From Paraspadella gotoi (Eukaryota; Chaetognatha): a stretch of DNA of 64,000 bases. The stretch lies in contig CM119267.1 of assembly GCA_051294375.1 (NCBI GenBank), positions 11,237,865 through 11,301,864 of the forward strand, written 5' to 3'. Both the position numbers and the translations under genes were made by a program. How positions within the stretch are numbered: position 1 is the first letter of the stretch; every line of letters starts with the position of its first letter. Of this stretch, positions 42,390 through 53,775 are shown piece by piece. Under the pieces are notes generated by a model. It was not told the origin of the DNA, did no database searches, and saw only the letters and a list, made by a program, of their open reading frames with translations.

Positions 42390-42985
42390 CGGCAATTTAG
42401 GTTAATTTTTTAATTTTAATAGAAATTGGGTTAAAGAAATAAGGTTAAAGAGATTAGGTAAGCCCCAGGTTCGGCGAGGTGAGAGAGGAGGGATGAGTGT
42501 GGAACAGGATTAAGGTTGACGACGAAGGAGTTAATGAATCCAAAGGTTAGGCAGTGGATTTAGGTATTACAGTGCTTAAATTAGGTTAAAAATTTAGAAG
42601 TGTGAGAATATCTAGGCGTAAGCCCTTGTTAGGTTAAGGATTAGGTAAAGGTTCTAGAGTAAGGCCGACAAGGTTTAAGTGGATCAAGGAGTGAAGGGTT
42701 CCTAGGTATCAGCCCTTAAATTAGGGGTTAAAAATTAGGTTAAATATAGGACGGTACATTGTTTAGGTTAAGGGATAGGTAAAGGTTTAAGGTTAGGCGA
42801 CACAGGTTAATACCGAATCAATGGTTTAGGGGGTTTAGTGATTACGTAGAAGATTAGGTTTACAAAATTACGTTCCCTGCTATATAGATTGCCCCAGGTT
42901 GCTATATCATGTTTAGGTTAAGAATTAGTAATCTAAGGTTTAAGGTTAAGCGGGACATGGGTTAACCTGGATCAGGTTCACCAGT
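42390..42985. repeat. Degenerate TTAGG-like tract
   Basis: Over about 600 bases the motifs TTAGGT, TTAAGG, GGTTAGG, ATTAGGTAAAGG and GGTTTAAGGTTAGG recur many times at irregular spacing on the plus strand, without a clean array. This resembles a decayed telomere-type or satellite repeat built on TTAGG/TTAGGT. Confidence 0.55.
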
Positions 42986-43299
42986 GTTTTTGTTTGTTTT
43001 AGAGAATTATTAGCACATTTGATATTCCTTCATCAATGAGAGAGTATTGGATCAACACCGGATAACTTCAGGGCATGCGATGGGACATTGAGAGGGTTGA
43101 GGGACGTAATAGAGTATAGGATGAAAGGAATGAATAGAGAGTTGTTGTAAAAATCAGAGTTAGTGGGGGTTATAGGGTATGTATCGAAGGTCAGAGAAGA
43201 GAGAGTAGAGATGAGAAGAAGAGAGAGAGAAGTAATAAGGTAGTAAATTTTGAAGAGAGAATAGTAGAGAGACTACATAAATTTGTATAAATTCAGATA

Positions 43300-44300
43300 A
43301 AAAGTGAAATCAAAATTAGAGAAATAAAAGGTGAAGTGGTCACCGGAAATTCAAGATTAGAGGACAGAAACGAGTCGAGAAGCGTTTTTTGAAAAGAGAG
43401 CGCGCACAAATCTATTGGGTCAAAAAAGTCGTCTTGAAGTATTTGATATCTGGCATCTTAACTCTTTTTTATCTGCTCTAAAACGACTAGCAGAAAAACC
43501 AATAAGTCTGAATTAAAGAAAGTCTGAAATAAAAAGGATATTAATTAGAAATAAATAAAAGAAAAATATTTATAAGAGATATGTTTATTAAGTAATCAGA
43601 TTAAAAAACGGGCATATTGGTACAAAAGTGTGGTGCACAAGCAATGTACGAAAATCACAATGTGTGGGCGAATCGTGTAGTTAAGAGTTTGAATGACTAG
43701 GAATGTGGGTGAATATAGTGAACGAAATATATGGGGTCTGTGATGCTGGGACCGCCTAATATGAGTAAGATAGTTCCGACAGAAAAATCTTTCCTTTTGA
43801 CTTTACAGCCCTAGCGTGAAGTACGTAAGGCGTTTTATCCGTGATTTCTACGTAATTCCTGTATTTTATTAATTATTTCTACTCACAAACAAACTGAGGA
43901 CCGAACTAATCAAACGTTGAAAGGTTCCTTCGATATCTAACAAATGTTCGCCAATATACGTGTTTTCGTCGAATTTATAAAAATATAAATAATCATTTGT
44001 TTTTGTGCCGCCAATAAAATTCAGGCGGAAGTTTTTGTTAATCAAAAAAAGAAAACTTCTTTGTCGGTAAGAAACATCGTGTCAACTGCATTTCTATTTG
44101 TTCTCTTCTAAAAATTCACTCGGGTGATAAAAATAATTAAACATTTTCCTTGAAATTCTTGGCTCAGAGATTTTCCTTTTCAAGCAACAAAATCTGAATT
44201 TTTACAAACGCAACAAAAAAGTTTTCCCGTTTTTCTTTTCCTTTTTATTTCTTTTCTTCCCTATATTTTTTCTTCTCCTGGCAAGGAGAAGAAACATACG
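43300..44300 (+). repeat. Interrupted direct repeat, copy 2
   Basis: Second copy of the 41680-42135 sequence, with many small insertions and at least one larger insert (about 43400-43930). The density of small insertions suggests low-accuracy sequence or old divergence. Confidence 0.7.
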
Positions 44301-45485
44301 GACTAATCTAATCAACACGAAGTTTCCAGAAGAAAACGTCAGCCAATATAATAAAAGTCTTTATATGAACACGAAACTTATTTCTTGAGAAACTCAGTAA
44401 ATACGGCTCACGAGTTTCTTATCGCGTATGCGCGATTGACAACAGTTTTTGGTTTTTAGTTTTTTTCAAAGCGAAACATAAACTACAGAGATCAGAATAA
44501 AATCTCTTCTGTAAATTGAGGACGGGAAGACGAACTGGCCGCGAAAATAAGATCAATATAAATGAAATGGGGACCTAAGCGAGGCCCCAAGACAATATCA
44601 TTTAACACTGTTCGGTGAATAGCAAATATTGGTGAAAGTAATATGCCTCATGTCGTGTGAAGACTGGAGTGTGAGGGGGAAAATGATGATCTCCCTCACA
44701 CTACTTATCTCTGCTTCTCCTCCGTTTCACATCGGATGCTCTCTTTCTTCTGCGTCGTGATGATAGAGAAAAAATGGACGGAGATTAGTTGGTGAGTCTA
44801 TTTGTACTCGTATTGGGTCACTTGGATGACGAAAGCTCACGGAACGAAATAATCTAATACGACGACGAATGAACGAACAACAGATCGAGATGAAGATCGC
44901 ATCTCGTCTAAAAGGGAGGATGTATGATGACAACCGACGACGATGTAATGACAAACAGATGCATTGTCATTCGATAGCATCGATAGGAAAAGGATAGATG
45001 ATGTTCGAGCGATGACGCTCACGAAGATGATGACAACCAGCCTCGGAGGAGGAGGAGCGGATGAAGACGATAAATTGAAAAGGTCGAAGATATCATACTT
45101 CAGATATGATTGTACGGGACTACGTTCTTCAATCGCTGAAGAGCGTACCGAAATGGTTCCCTCACTTCCTCTCTTTCTTCTGGCCTTTTACCAAACACTC
45201 CTCCTCTCACCCAAATTCAAAGTTCTTGGCTAATTTTCTTTTTTAATCTGTCTCTCCGCATCTACTCTGTTGATCCTCTTCAAAGGAGATCTCACTATGG
45301 TCATCTCTCTCAGGCTACAAATCCTCTCTCATCGAAGACTGAATTTACTCGGTCTATCCTTGATTTCACAGAAGTCCAAAACGAAAAGTACATTACATAG
45401 CAAAAAGTCCAAAAGAAAAGAATAGAAAAGAAGAAAGAAAAGAAAAGAAAAAGAAAGTAAAAGAAAAGAAAAAGTAAAAAGAAAT
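44300..45485. other. Spacer without recognised gene
   Basis: AT-rich, then GATGA-rich at 44810-45080. Short frames only. Confidence 0.55.
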
Positions 45486-45857
45486 TCAGTAAAAGAAAAG
45501 AATCACAAAATACCATAGAAAAGAAAAGAGAACCTCCCCTCTCTCCTCTCCTCTCGCCTTGACCATCCTTTCTTTCCCCCCTCTCTCTACAATGGGTAAA
45601 CGAAGGCAGTCAAAGACTAGAAGCAGCTCCTGCCGCCGGAAAAACGGACAACGCGCCCAACTGGATCCGAGCAAAACGAGAACGCGCTCCGCTCTGCGAT
45701 GACCTACGATGAACCGCGCCCGAGATCGAGTCCTCCGCCGGAAGCGTCCGTTGGGTGTCACATGCCTCCCCCTCTTAACTGAACTCTCCACGCCCCCCCT
45801 TACCACATACTTAATTGCCTCTTCTTTTCTTTCAACTTGCGCAACAGAAGAACCCAA
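45486..45857 (-). CDS. Open frame in GC-rich block, unknown
   Basis: A 123-codon minus-strand frame starting MGSSVAQVERKEEAIKYVVR with an Arg-rich middle (RRRTRSRARF). The plus strand also carries a 36-codon Arg/Lys/Ser-rich frame (45593-45703, MGKRRQSKTRSSSCRRKNGQ). The composition is unlike the flanking A- and CT-rich DNA, but neither frame matches a known family. It may be a promoter-proximal CpG block rather than coding. Confidence 0.22.
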   Translation of the reverse strand: MGSSVAQVERKEEAIKYVVRGGVESSVKRGRHVTPNGRFRRRTRSRARFIVGHRRAERVLVLLGSSWARCPFFRRQELLLVFDCLRLPIVERGGKERMVKARGEERGEVLFSFLWYFVILFFY

Positions 45858-45951
45858 TGCCCGTGCGCTAGGATAGCGGAAAGACCGTCAGCAAGTAATT
45901 TATTGACGGCGATCCACGTCNNNNNNNNNNNNNNNNNNNNNNNNNCACCAC

Positions 45952-45952
45952 A

Positions 45953-45984
<32 letters not shown>

Positions 45985-46060
45985 CTCTCTTCTCCTCTCT
46001 CCTCTCTCCTCTCTCTCTCCCTTCTCTCTCTTTTTCTTATCTCCTCTTCTCTCTCTCTCC
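45952..46060. repeat. CT microsatellite right of a gap
   Basis: Imperfect CT tract after a 25-N gap (45921-45945). Confidence 0.9.
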
Positions 46061-46165
46061 TTTCTTCTGGCTTTAGGTATACGTCTTTCTGTCCGTGACA
46101 AAGTCCGGCGTGTATACAAAGCACTGCACAAGCCCTAAATAAATTCTTCAATGTTCATTGGCTTT
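46061..46165 (+). other. Possible terminal exon with poly(A) signal
   Basis: TTTCTTCTGGCTTTAG at 46061-46076 looks like a splice acceptor. Sixty bases on, CCCTAAATAAATTC contains the AATAAA poly(A) signal (46138), followed by a GT-rich TGTTCATTGG. No open frame of note lies between, so this would be a 3' UTR or non-coding exon. Confidence 0.25.
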
Positions 46166-46500
46166 TATTACCTCTCCCCTTATTGATATTATACAATACA
46201 ATCTACTTAATCTTGTGCCGTGACTACTTATCATTCTCTTATAATATCGACTTCCCTGCCTCTCTCTCCTTTACTCTTCCAATAAGCTAAAGACATCCTC
46301 TACTCCTCTTGAGCATCTGCGTCTTCCTTCCACATTCTCTTACGTCGAACATCACAAATGCACATTCCCACAATAATTACTTCAATATAATAGCTTTTAA
46401 TCAAAGTTTACTTTGCTCCTTGTCTTTACATTTCTTTCTCTCTTCCGTTCCTCTAACTTGTCAGACATTTCAATTCACTTCCTTCTTTCTTCTCTCTTTA
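46166..46500. other. Spacer without recognised gene
   Basis: AT- and CT-rich; no gene. Confidence 0.6.
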
Positions 46501-46507
46501 CTTACTA

Positions 46508-47120
46508 ATGCGGCGGATTCTTTCCTGCTTCTCTATGGCGCTAACGGAGCTCGTACGTCTCTTTTTTCACGTCACTCTTCTCGGAGAAATGGTTTTCCAC
46601 TTAGTTATATCACAAGGCATCGCCACGTGCTCAATTTCCATGTTGCCCTCTCCAAACTTCTCGTCTCCCCCCTTGGTTTTTCCGTCCTCCGCTGCGGCAA
46701 TCGTCCGCGGAACTTGCTTCTCCTCTTACCCTGCGGTTACATCCGATCGCGCTTTTCGTTTCCCTGTGGTGTTGTGTTTTAAGGTGCTGTTTTTTTTTTC
46801 GCCCGCGCCTTGCAGCGTTCTCTGCGACCTGCATCGTAGACCCGTACCCGCGAGGGTCGGTGCTTTTCGAAGGAGGAATTTTTTAAGAACGGCAGGCCCT
46901 CCGTCTCGTGTCTATAAATTGACGCTCCGTCAGGGCGCTTGCTCTTCTCCTCGCTCTGGGATTCTGTCGCGATGGGAACCTGCTGCGAAAATCCTCGTTG
47001 CAAGTGCGAACTCTTTGCCCCAACCCACGCTGAGTCTGTGCGAAATCGCCCGGACGTGATCGTTGCCGCGTCCAAATCGCTCGCACCCTCCTCGGAGCTC
47101 GGGGAGCTCCGTTTGTTATA
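46508..47120 (+). other. GC-rich block with open frames both strands
   Basis: A 183-codon plus-strand frame (MRRILSCFSMALTELVRLFF at its start) overlaps minus-strand frames of about 98 codons. The sequence is pyrimidine-rich on the plus strand with CpG. With a TATA box inside it (46915), a promoter or LTR-like nature is as likely as coding. Confidence 0.25.
46914..46960 (+). promoter_or_regulatory. TATA-containing core-promoter-like site
   Basis: CTATAAATTGACGC at 46912-46925 is a good TATA box. About 30 bases on, a pyrimidine-rich initiator region (CTTGCTCTTCTCCTCGCTC) follows in a CpG-rich block. No downstream gene is certain; an LTR promoter is an alternative. Confidence 0.35.
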
Positions 47121-47482
47121 GCGACGACTAGCCCGTATCCGCGGCCATCCGATCCTCTCTCCCCGTGGCAGTAACTCTTCTCCTACTCTTCCACCCCCCC
47201 TCCACTCTTAATTAGGCCCTCTTCTTCTTTTCACACGGCGTGAACTTATTCTTGACATCGAAAAAAGACAAACACCACACAATAAGAGCTCGTCGCATAG
47301 GGGATACGAAACAAACTCAACCCCGGCGCAAATTGAAAGTAATTAATAATGAATCCAACTGCGAGACGATCACTAGTTTACATCGCATGAACTTGGAATC
47401 ATGGTCATATCTATTACGTTTTCGATGATTTGAAAAATTATAAATATATAGTGAGTACAGTCTCCTACACCAGAGTCGTCTC

Positions 47483-47977
47483 TTGTGCTTTAAAGATGAT
47501 TTAGGGCGGTCAAGACACGGGCCACTACATCTCGGACCGCTTTCTGGCAAAGCCAATTCCACTATAGTGAAGGAGAAGGGAAGGGGAGGAGGAAGAGGAA
47601 GAAAGAAGAAGAGCCGACGACAGGGAGACTCGGTGAGGACAAGGAGAATTGGATCGCTGGGCCCCCTGCGGAAAAAAAAAAACCCGGACCCGTCGAAGAT
47701 GCTGTCCCGAGGGATCATCAAAGGTCAGGGAATAGGAATTGTGTTTCGGTCAGGTCGAGCGAAGGGGAAAAAAAAAATTCTGTTTTCGTCCTCTTATTTG
47801 TTGGCGGTTCCGATGAGATTTTGGGAAGGATTTCTTTTAATTTTTCGGTATGTGGTAGTATTTTACTTGTCTCGTTTAATCAATAGATATTTTAACATGT
47901 CAAACTTTGCAAAAGAGTATTTTTACAATATTATTAATGTAAATAACGAATATGAGGGTATATTTAAAAGTTTTTAA
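47483..47977 (+). CDS. 164-codon open frame, unknown
   Basis: Starts MCFKDDLGRSRHGPLHLGPL, passes a Gly/Arg/Lys-rich segment (47570-47610), and ends in an AT-rich hydrophobic part. KGRGGGRGRKKKSRRQG reflects purine-rich DNA. The start context and lack of a known domain make it doubtful. A possible donor at ATCAAAG|GTCAGG (47724) would leave only the N-terminal 80 residues. Confidence 0.22.
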   Translation: MCFKDDLGRSRHGPLHLGPLSGKANSTIVKEKGRGGGRGRKKKSRRQGDSVRTRRIGSLGPLRKKKNPDPSKMLSRGIIKGQGIGIVFRSGRAKGKKKILFSSSYLLAVPMRFWEGFLLIFRYVVVFYLSRLINRYFNMSNFAKEYFYNIINVNNEYEGIFKSF

Positions 47978-47979
47978 AT

Positions 47980-48550
47980 TTCTCTTATTTTTTCAATAAT
48001 TGAAATTAAGAACAAACAATTAATTTTTTTTATGATCAAATTTAACAGTAATATATATCATCTCCTCTAAAGTATTAAACACCAATACTAAATACCACAC
48101 CAACATTATCGAACCTTCCAGTACGGTCTCTGAAGTCTCTACCCCTCTTCGCTCTCTTCCCCTCGTAATATATTTAAACCAACAATCGAGATTTTAACAA
48201 TCGCAGCGCCCGTGTATGAAAAATAAGTGTGAACTAATGTTACAAAAAAAAAGATTGATTCCGGAAGAGCTGGGCGAAAATTTTTGCGTGGGAAGTCGCC
48301 CGCCAGCCCGGTCTCCTTTCGGGTGAACCACCGGTTTATTGTATCTCTAGTCAAGAGTCAGGACAATTCTGTACGAACTTCACCTTGAGACCTACTATGA
48401 CCTTTGTCTGAACAAACGAAACTATCCTCCGACGCCTGCGGGCGACGCTCTCTTCAGATGGTGTGGACGGTACTTATCGCCTCACACAGGGGATGTGCCA
48501 CCGATTTATTTTTTCAGCTTTTTAGATCCTTTTTCCTCTTTGATTTTTTA
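47980..48550. other. Spacer without recognised gene
   Basis: AT-rich; a short minus-strand frame (48139-48354) is unsupported. Confidence 0.55.
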
Positions 48551-48554
48551 TTGC

Positions 48555-48662
48555 ACGTTTTATTAAAACCTCCTCCCTTTTCGCCGCGGTTACGCTTTAC
48601 TCCGTGGTATCTGTACCTAATCGGATCAATTCCCATCCAATAAATCGATTTTTTCGTCCCCT
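48555..48662 (+). repeat. Short dispersed repeat, copy 1
   Basis: TTTTATTAAAACCTCCTCCC ... GGATCAATTCCCATCCAATA ... CGATTTTTTCGTCCCC, matched by 50217-50302 in the same orientation. Copy 1 has about 25 extra bases in the middle. Both contain AATAAA-like signals. Confidence 0.75.
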
Positions 48663-48669
48663 GTCTTGT

Positions 48670-50215
48670 AACATAAAACCGGACAGTGCTAATTTATACT
48701 CTATTCTAGGAAGATCCAAAGTGACTCTTTCTTTTTTTTTCTCCACATTTATTTTCCTCAAATTTTTTTACGGTGTTATATAATTGTTTTCTCTCGGCGT
48801 CTTCTCCAAAGGTTTCTTATAAGAGTGACGAGAGAACTGTCTTTCCTTGAATCTCCGATTGTTCCTCGGCAGTCCAAAAAGGAAAACTTAGGAATAAATC
48901 ATCAAATACATCACTAGCACGACAAACCTGGAAGAAAAAAAAAACAGTAATTCGGTTTGTATTTCGAGAATAAGATTAGTTTCAATAAATTTATCTCTAT
49001 TAAAAATTATGAATATATTATAAGTCCAAACAAAACCACATGAACAAGAAATTGATGAAGCACTGAGTTGATCCGCCGCGAAATAAAACCAGGCCATATC
49101 CTCCGGGCTTTTTTTTTTTCCTTAAAGACGAGGAGAAGTCCCCGCTTTCTGTCGATTTATTTGAGTAGCAATAAAAATTTACAAGCCACTCGAAACCCGT
49201 CTCTTTACGGTGTTCGGTGGACCACTACGGCTCGCTTATTGCATTTAAAGAAATATTTTTTTTTAGTTTATGATACTATATATGTGAATTACTTTCATTT
49301 TTCTCGTCTGATAGTTGCGTCGCTAAGGTAAAATTCCGTATGATAGTTTTGATGTGGCTAGAATAAAAGAAATCAAAAATATGCAAAAAAAGAGAAACTA
49401 AAATGATATCTTTTTTACCAAGAAAAAAACCAAAAATTTAAAAAAAAAAAACCAAACAGATGATATCATCTAAATATAAATGGTTATACTTAAATATCTC
49501 GAGGAGTATATATACAACAAAAACACGGAACAATTATTAAACGAATAAACAACGAGAACATGATATTATATAGAATAAAATCTGCGCAGTTCGTCAAGGA
49601 GTATAACTAATTTCTCTTGTCTTATTTTGATAATATTATAAGCGATGTATCGTGGGATCTGTTTGGTGAATCACTTCTAAAAATTTTCAAGTCAAGTCGT
49701 CATTCTAGTCCTATTTCGTCATGTCGCCTCAGATAACTCGATGACCTATGACACTATTTAGAAACTAAAGGGTCGTATACCTCACGATCACGTCACGCAT
49801 GAACCTATCACGTGACTTGGAACGTCACGTTTCGGTGAAAAAAATATTAGGCGTGCAATATTTAGGACGGCCATCGGCGTCAAAGATCTCCGAGATCATC
49901 AAAGTCAAATGTAGGGATTTCCCCGTTAAATTTATTTCAAACTTGCAAATATCATATTTATTATACGTATATTTAAGTAACTCTATGAATTCGAGTCATT
50001 AAATTTTATTTAGTATTATTTTCACCATACAGTACCGTCACTTCGTAATATATTAAAACAAAACCAAACCTATGATTTAACTAATGTAGGAACAGTTTTC
50101 CGGTGTAAACCAACGTATTAATAATCAAAATAACAATCCGTGAAATTTTACTCTTAACTTTGTTAACAACAAAATTCTAATCGTACTAAGGAGACCATTT
50201 TTTGTTCCTTTTTAT
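48670..50215. other. AT-rich spacer
   Basis: No recognised gene. A 67-codon plus-strand frame at 49799-50002 includes QYLGRPSASKISEIIK but has no other support. Confidence 0.5.
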
Positions 50216-50216
50216 T

Positions 50217-50302
50217 TTTTTTATTAAAACCTCCTCCATTTTCGCCCGGAGGCCACGGATCAAATTCCATCCCAATAAATTCGATTTTTCTCCCCCTCAG
50301 CG
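50217..50302 (+). repeat. Short dispersed repeat, copy 2
   Basis: Second copy of the 48555-48662 repeat, 1.6 kb downstream. Confidence 0.75.
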
Positions 50303-51029
50303 AATCCAAATCTTTTTTTTTCAATTTTTTTTTCCAATTTTTTTTCCAAATTTTTTTTCCCGGGTCCAGTTTATTTAGCTGCTTTTTTCCCCCCGGTTAG
50401 AATAAACAAATACACACCCCTGGCGTGTTGTTCGAGATAGTTCAAAATTCAATAGAACAACTGAAGAGGGGAAAAAATTTAAAAAAAAAGAACAACGCGG
50501 GGACAAACGGAAAAGAAAACTTAACTTTGCGAACTTTCATTTTTTCTCGTTTGTTCGTCGCGAGTAAATGAATGAAAGAAAAAGAGCAAAAAAAAAAAAA
50601 GAAAAAAAGAAAAAAAAGAACAAACACAATTTAAAAATAAAAGATTTTTTGTTCTCCATCGTCGTTATTTGTCTTATTTTAATTAAGCGAAGCTTGGAAT
50701 ATTTTCAAGTCAGTCTGTCTTTCGCTCATTTAAAAAAGAAATTTGAAGAATTGATGCTATGCGGGATTCGTAAAGTTTGGAGACTCGAAACTGACTCGAA
50801 ACTACAAGCAGTCATACAATCAATCAAGCAATTTAATCAAAGTCTGACTATCGGTTAATGACAATGACTCGGTAATCAGAAAAAGAGAGTTTGAGACGAA
50901 AAAAGACGATTTCTGCGATCCTTGATGTCTGACCCAAAACTGACCATTTTCTTCTCATTGTTAATCTTGGGCCATCTGAAGTCCCGCAAAGGCAATCGAC
51001 TCTCTCTCTCTCTCTTTCCCGGCCTTCCC
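50303..51029. other. Spacer without recognised gene
   Basis: T- and A-rich runs, then balanced sequence. A 96-codon frame (50568-50858) begins in an AAAG run and is unsupported. Confidence 0.55.
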
Positions 51030-51928
51030 GCCTTTCGCTTCACCCTTGACTTGTTTTTCCTTCCCTCTTCCTCCTCCTATTCGACTACTTTAACACGCTT
51101 GCGTTTTCACGCTTTCTTTACTCTTCGATTCCTCACCTTTTCCTCCTGACTTCGACACTTTACCCTCCTCTTCACTCAAACCTCCTTTTTTATTTTCGCT
51201 TTCCATCACCCCAGCAATTAGATTTTTTTCTCACACTCTCAAACCCTCGCAACCATTCGGCCGGTCATTTCCCATCTTTAAACTTACCTCTACACGCTTC
51301 TCCGATCCTCTAATCCCCTTCATATAAACCTGCGGCCTAAATCTCTTTACTCGGCCTTTCACCGATACCCTGATGCCTTTTTTTCTCCTTATATCCATAA
51401 ACTCCAATGACCTTCCTCGTCTCCCCACTCCTTTCCCTTAATCCTCCCCCCCCCCCCCCCAAACCAAACCGACCCCTCCACTTCACTTCTTCTCCCTCGC
51501 GTACCTCCTTTTTCTCCCTCTCGTTCGTACCCCACCTCTCCCCGCTCCTGCTCCATGACGAGCCGCGACCCTCCCGCAACATTTTCGACCTCCAAAAAAA
51601 AAAAACTCTTTTATTCGTATTCATTTTTTTATTATTTCTATATTTTTTGCGGATATCGATCGGAGTGCACGTGAAAAGTCACGTGGACCCGAATATGACG
51701 GAATATCACGCAGAGGGTTTCTTAAAAAGGGACGATCAGTCAGACCAACGAAAGGCGCCTCCCTCTCTGGCGCCAAACAATTATCGTCTTTGTTTTCGAA
51801 CTGACGACGACGACGACGACGACTGGACGACGGAACCGATCGGACGGCGAACGGATCTGTTTTTAAAAAAATATCACTCCGGTCCATATCGATGTTTAGG
51901 GGATCCAGTTTACGCGCCTCGCTGACGT

Positions 51929-52105
51929 CTCTCTCTCTCTCTCTCTCCCCTTTTCTTTTTCTTCTCTCTCTCTCTCTCTTGCGGGCCTGGCTCCTTTCCG
52001 GGGGGGGGAGGTGACGGGGCGCTTCATCAGGGGGACCAGCTCCTTTCTCTCTCCTCTCTCTGCTCTACTAATCTCTCTCTCTCTCTCTCTCTCTCTGTAT
52101 CTCCC
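51929..52105. repeat. CT microsatellite cluster within left arm
   Basis: Three CT runs separated by short unique sequence, including GGGGGGGGAGG at about 51999. Confidence 0.85.
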
Positions 52106-52794
52106 TCTGATCTCTTCTCTCTCTTCAAGTTTATATTTTTTTTAGAAAAAAAAATCAAAGTCAAAGTTAAAGAACACGCCGCCCAACAGATCGGCCGTGG
52201 AAATTTTTCTTCTCTCTGTCGTCATCGTCCCCTTCGTCGTCTTATCGTTCGTCCGCTGTGGTCATTCGTCTCGATCTGCATCGTCTCGTCTTACGCGTCC
52301 CGTCGCCTTTCGCTTCGTTCGTCGGATAATGCGACGGATGAGAAACTGAATCACCGATTGAACGAAATGAAAAAACGCGAAATTTCATCGCGCGTCCAAA
52401 TGCTGAAAAAACAAAAAAAATAATTCGATGAAGTTTCGACTTATCGTGCCATGGCCATCGATATCAAACGAGGAGAGATGAGAAAAGAGGAGAGAGAGAG
52501 AAGGATGACGGCACCCGTCGGAGTCAGGCAGAATGACGAAGAGCATGGATAAGACCTGAGAGAGCAGGGAGGAAGGAGAGATGAGACGGAGAGCTCACTG
52601 CCGCGGGCGTCTCACGCACTGAACGGGGTGAGATTCTTTGGGGTCGAGTGTCGCTGCTCGAGTCACCGGGACGAGAAAATTCCGCAGAATCAAATGAAGC
52701 ACGGAAAACAGTTCGTGGGGATGTCCGCCAGATGCGGTTTCAATTTCTCCTCTCTCTCGTCTCTCCTCTCGTCTCTGCTCTCTCTGTCCTCTCT

Positions 52795-52842
<48 letters not shown>
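52795..52842. repeat. CT microsatellite within left arm
   Basis: About 24 CT units. The corresponding place in the right arm is the gap 55371-55590. Confidence 0.92.
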
Positions 52843-52844
<2 letters not shown>

Positions 52845-52941
52845 GACCCCCCATCTACTCAGCCCACCCCCCGAACCAACTCTCACCTCTTTCTCAAGTT
52901 TCATCCTTAATTTCCCGTTTGAGCGCGTGACACAATATATA

Positions 52942-53034
52942 ATGGCCGCCGAAAACAATTTGGAAACCCCGCCCGAATTATCACCGATCGACATTCTCTC
53001 CCCCCCCAATTCCCCTTTTGGCCTTCGGCCCTGA
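52942..53034 (+). CDS. Mini open frame in left arm
   Basis: ATAATGGCC opens a 30-codon frame, MAAENNLETPPELSPIDILS then PPNSPFGLRP, just downstream of a TATATAA-like sequence (52935). The right-arm copy has the same start but indels break the frame, so it is not conserved and probably not a gene. Confidence 0.15.
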   Translation: MAAENNLETPPELSPIDILSPPNSPFGLRP

Positions 53035-53524
53035 TCACTGCTCATTTTTTTTCAACCTTTCTTTTAGTTCGGAACTTTTACATAATTCATTTTTTTAAAT
53101 TTTATAGAATTTATGCAAATTGTTTTTATAGAAATCAAACAAACGACATCGATTCAACGTATTTTTCGTCATTAATATCATAATTTTTATTTCAATTTTT
53201 CTTTCTATTTTTTTCGCTCATCTTTTTTGTTTTCGAAATTCAGGATTTCGTTTATCTCCCCGGCTTAATTCCTCTCACGTGATTAAATCATGATTTTCAT
53301 CAGATTTCGTATCGGTTTGTAATCTTTTTTATTTTGGTTTTTCGGCGCGCCTAATAAGTCAGAAAAATAAACTCATTGAGGAGCGTTTATTAGCAACCCT
53401 CCGTTAGGGTGAATGTCAGGCGCGTATACGGGCGTCGGGTATCGGTGCGCTAACGGTCTGCGTGGAAAAAAACTCGCCGCAAATTTTTTATTCATTTATT
53501 GAAAGTTTTATGTAGCTTCTCTAG

Positions 53525-53690
53525 TATGCGTTTTTTCTCTCTTTTCTTTTTTAGTTGCGCCGGACGGAAGTACTCGCGGAAGCCAAACTCGTATAACGGT
53601 CACTTTTCCTCGTCGCTGGTCGGTCCGCTCGGTCGGTCGTCAGTCTCTGTACCCACCTTACAGTTAAAAACGCTTATAACTTGCCTTAGT
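53525..53690 (-). repeat. Dispersed GACAGACCGACC repeat, copy in left arm
   Basis: On the minus strand a run of GACCGACCGA / GACAGAC precedes ACTCGCGGCGCAACTAAAAA-like sequence. Copies: left arm (minus), right arm at 54610-54710 (plus), and 57090-57145 (plus). Confidence 0.6.
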
Positions 53691-53775
53691 GCGGATTGCT
53701 GCATTAGTTAACAAATCAAATATCTAAGCGATACTATAAGGAATAAATCAACATGATAAGTATAAAAGAAATAGT

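Larger units (their letters stand above)
51030..53775 (+). repeat. Large inverted repeat, left arm
   Basis: Matches the reverse complement of 54495-56515. Landmarks pair up in reverse order: CGCTTATAACTTGCC (53678) with GGGCAAGTTATAAGCG (54577); ACTCGCGG (53572) with CCGCGAGTACTCGCGG (54680); CTTTTGGCCTTCGGCCCTGA (53014) with CAGGGCCGAAGGCCAAAA (55153); ATATCACTCCGGTCCATATCG (51868), shown here by TATCACTCCGGTCCATATCG, with CGATATGGACCGGAGTGATA (55669); CACACTCTCAAACCCTCGCA (51232) with GAGGGTTTAGAGTGTG (56286). The left arm contains extra CT-rich sequence at 51930-52860. Confidence 0.85.

Noticed and set aside
45593-45703. Protamine-like or ribosomal small basic protein (36 codons)
   Set aside because: Arg/Ser-rich composition alone is weak evidence, the opposite strand is open for longer, and no splice or poly(A) context supports it.
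15509-49817. Shared CACGTGACTTGG at 15.5 and 49.8 kb as a regulatory motif
   Set aside because: Only 12 bases match, and the surrounding sequence is unrelated; chance is enough to explain it.
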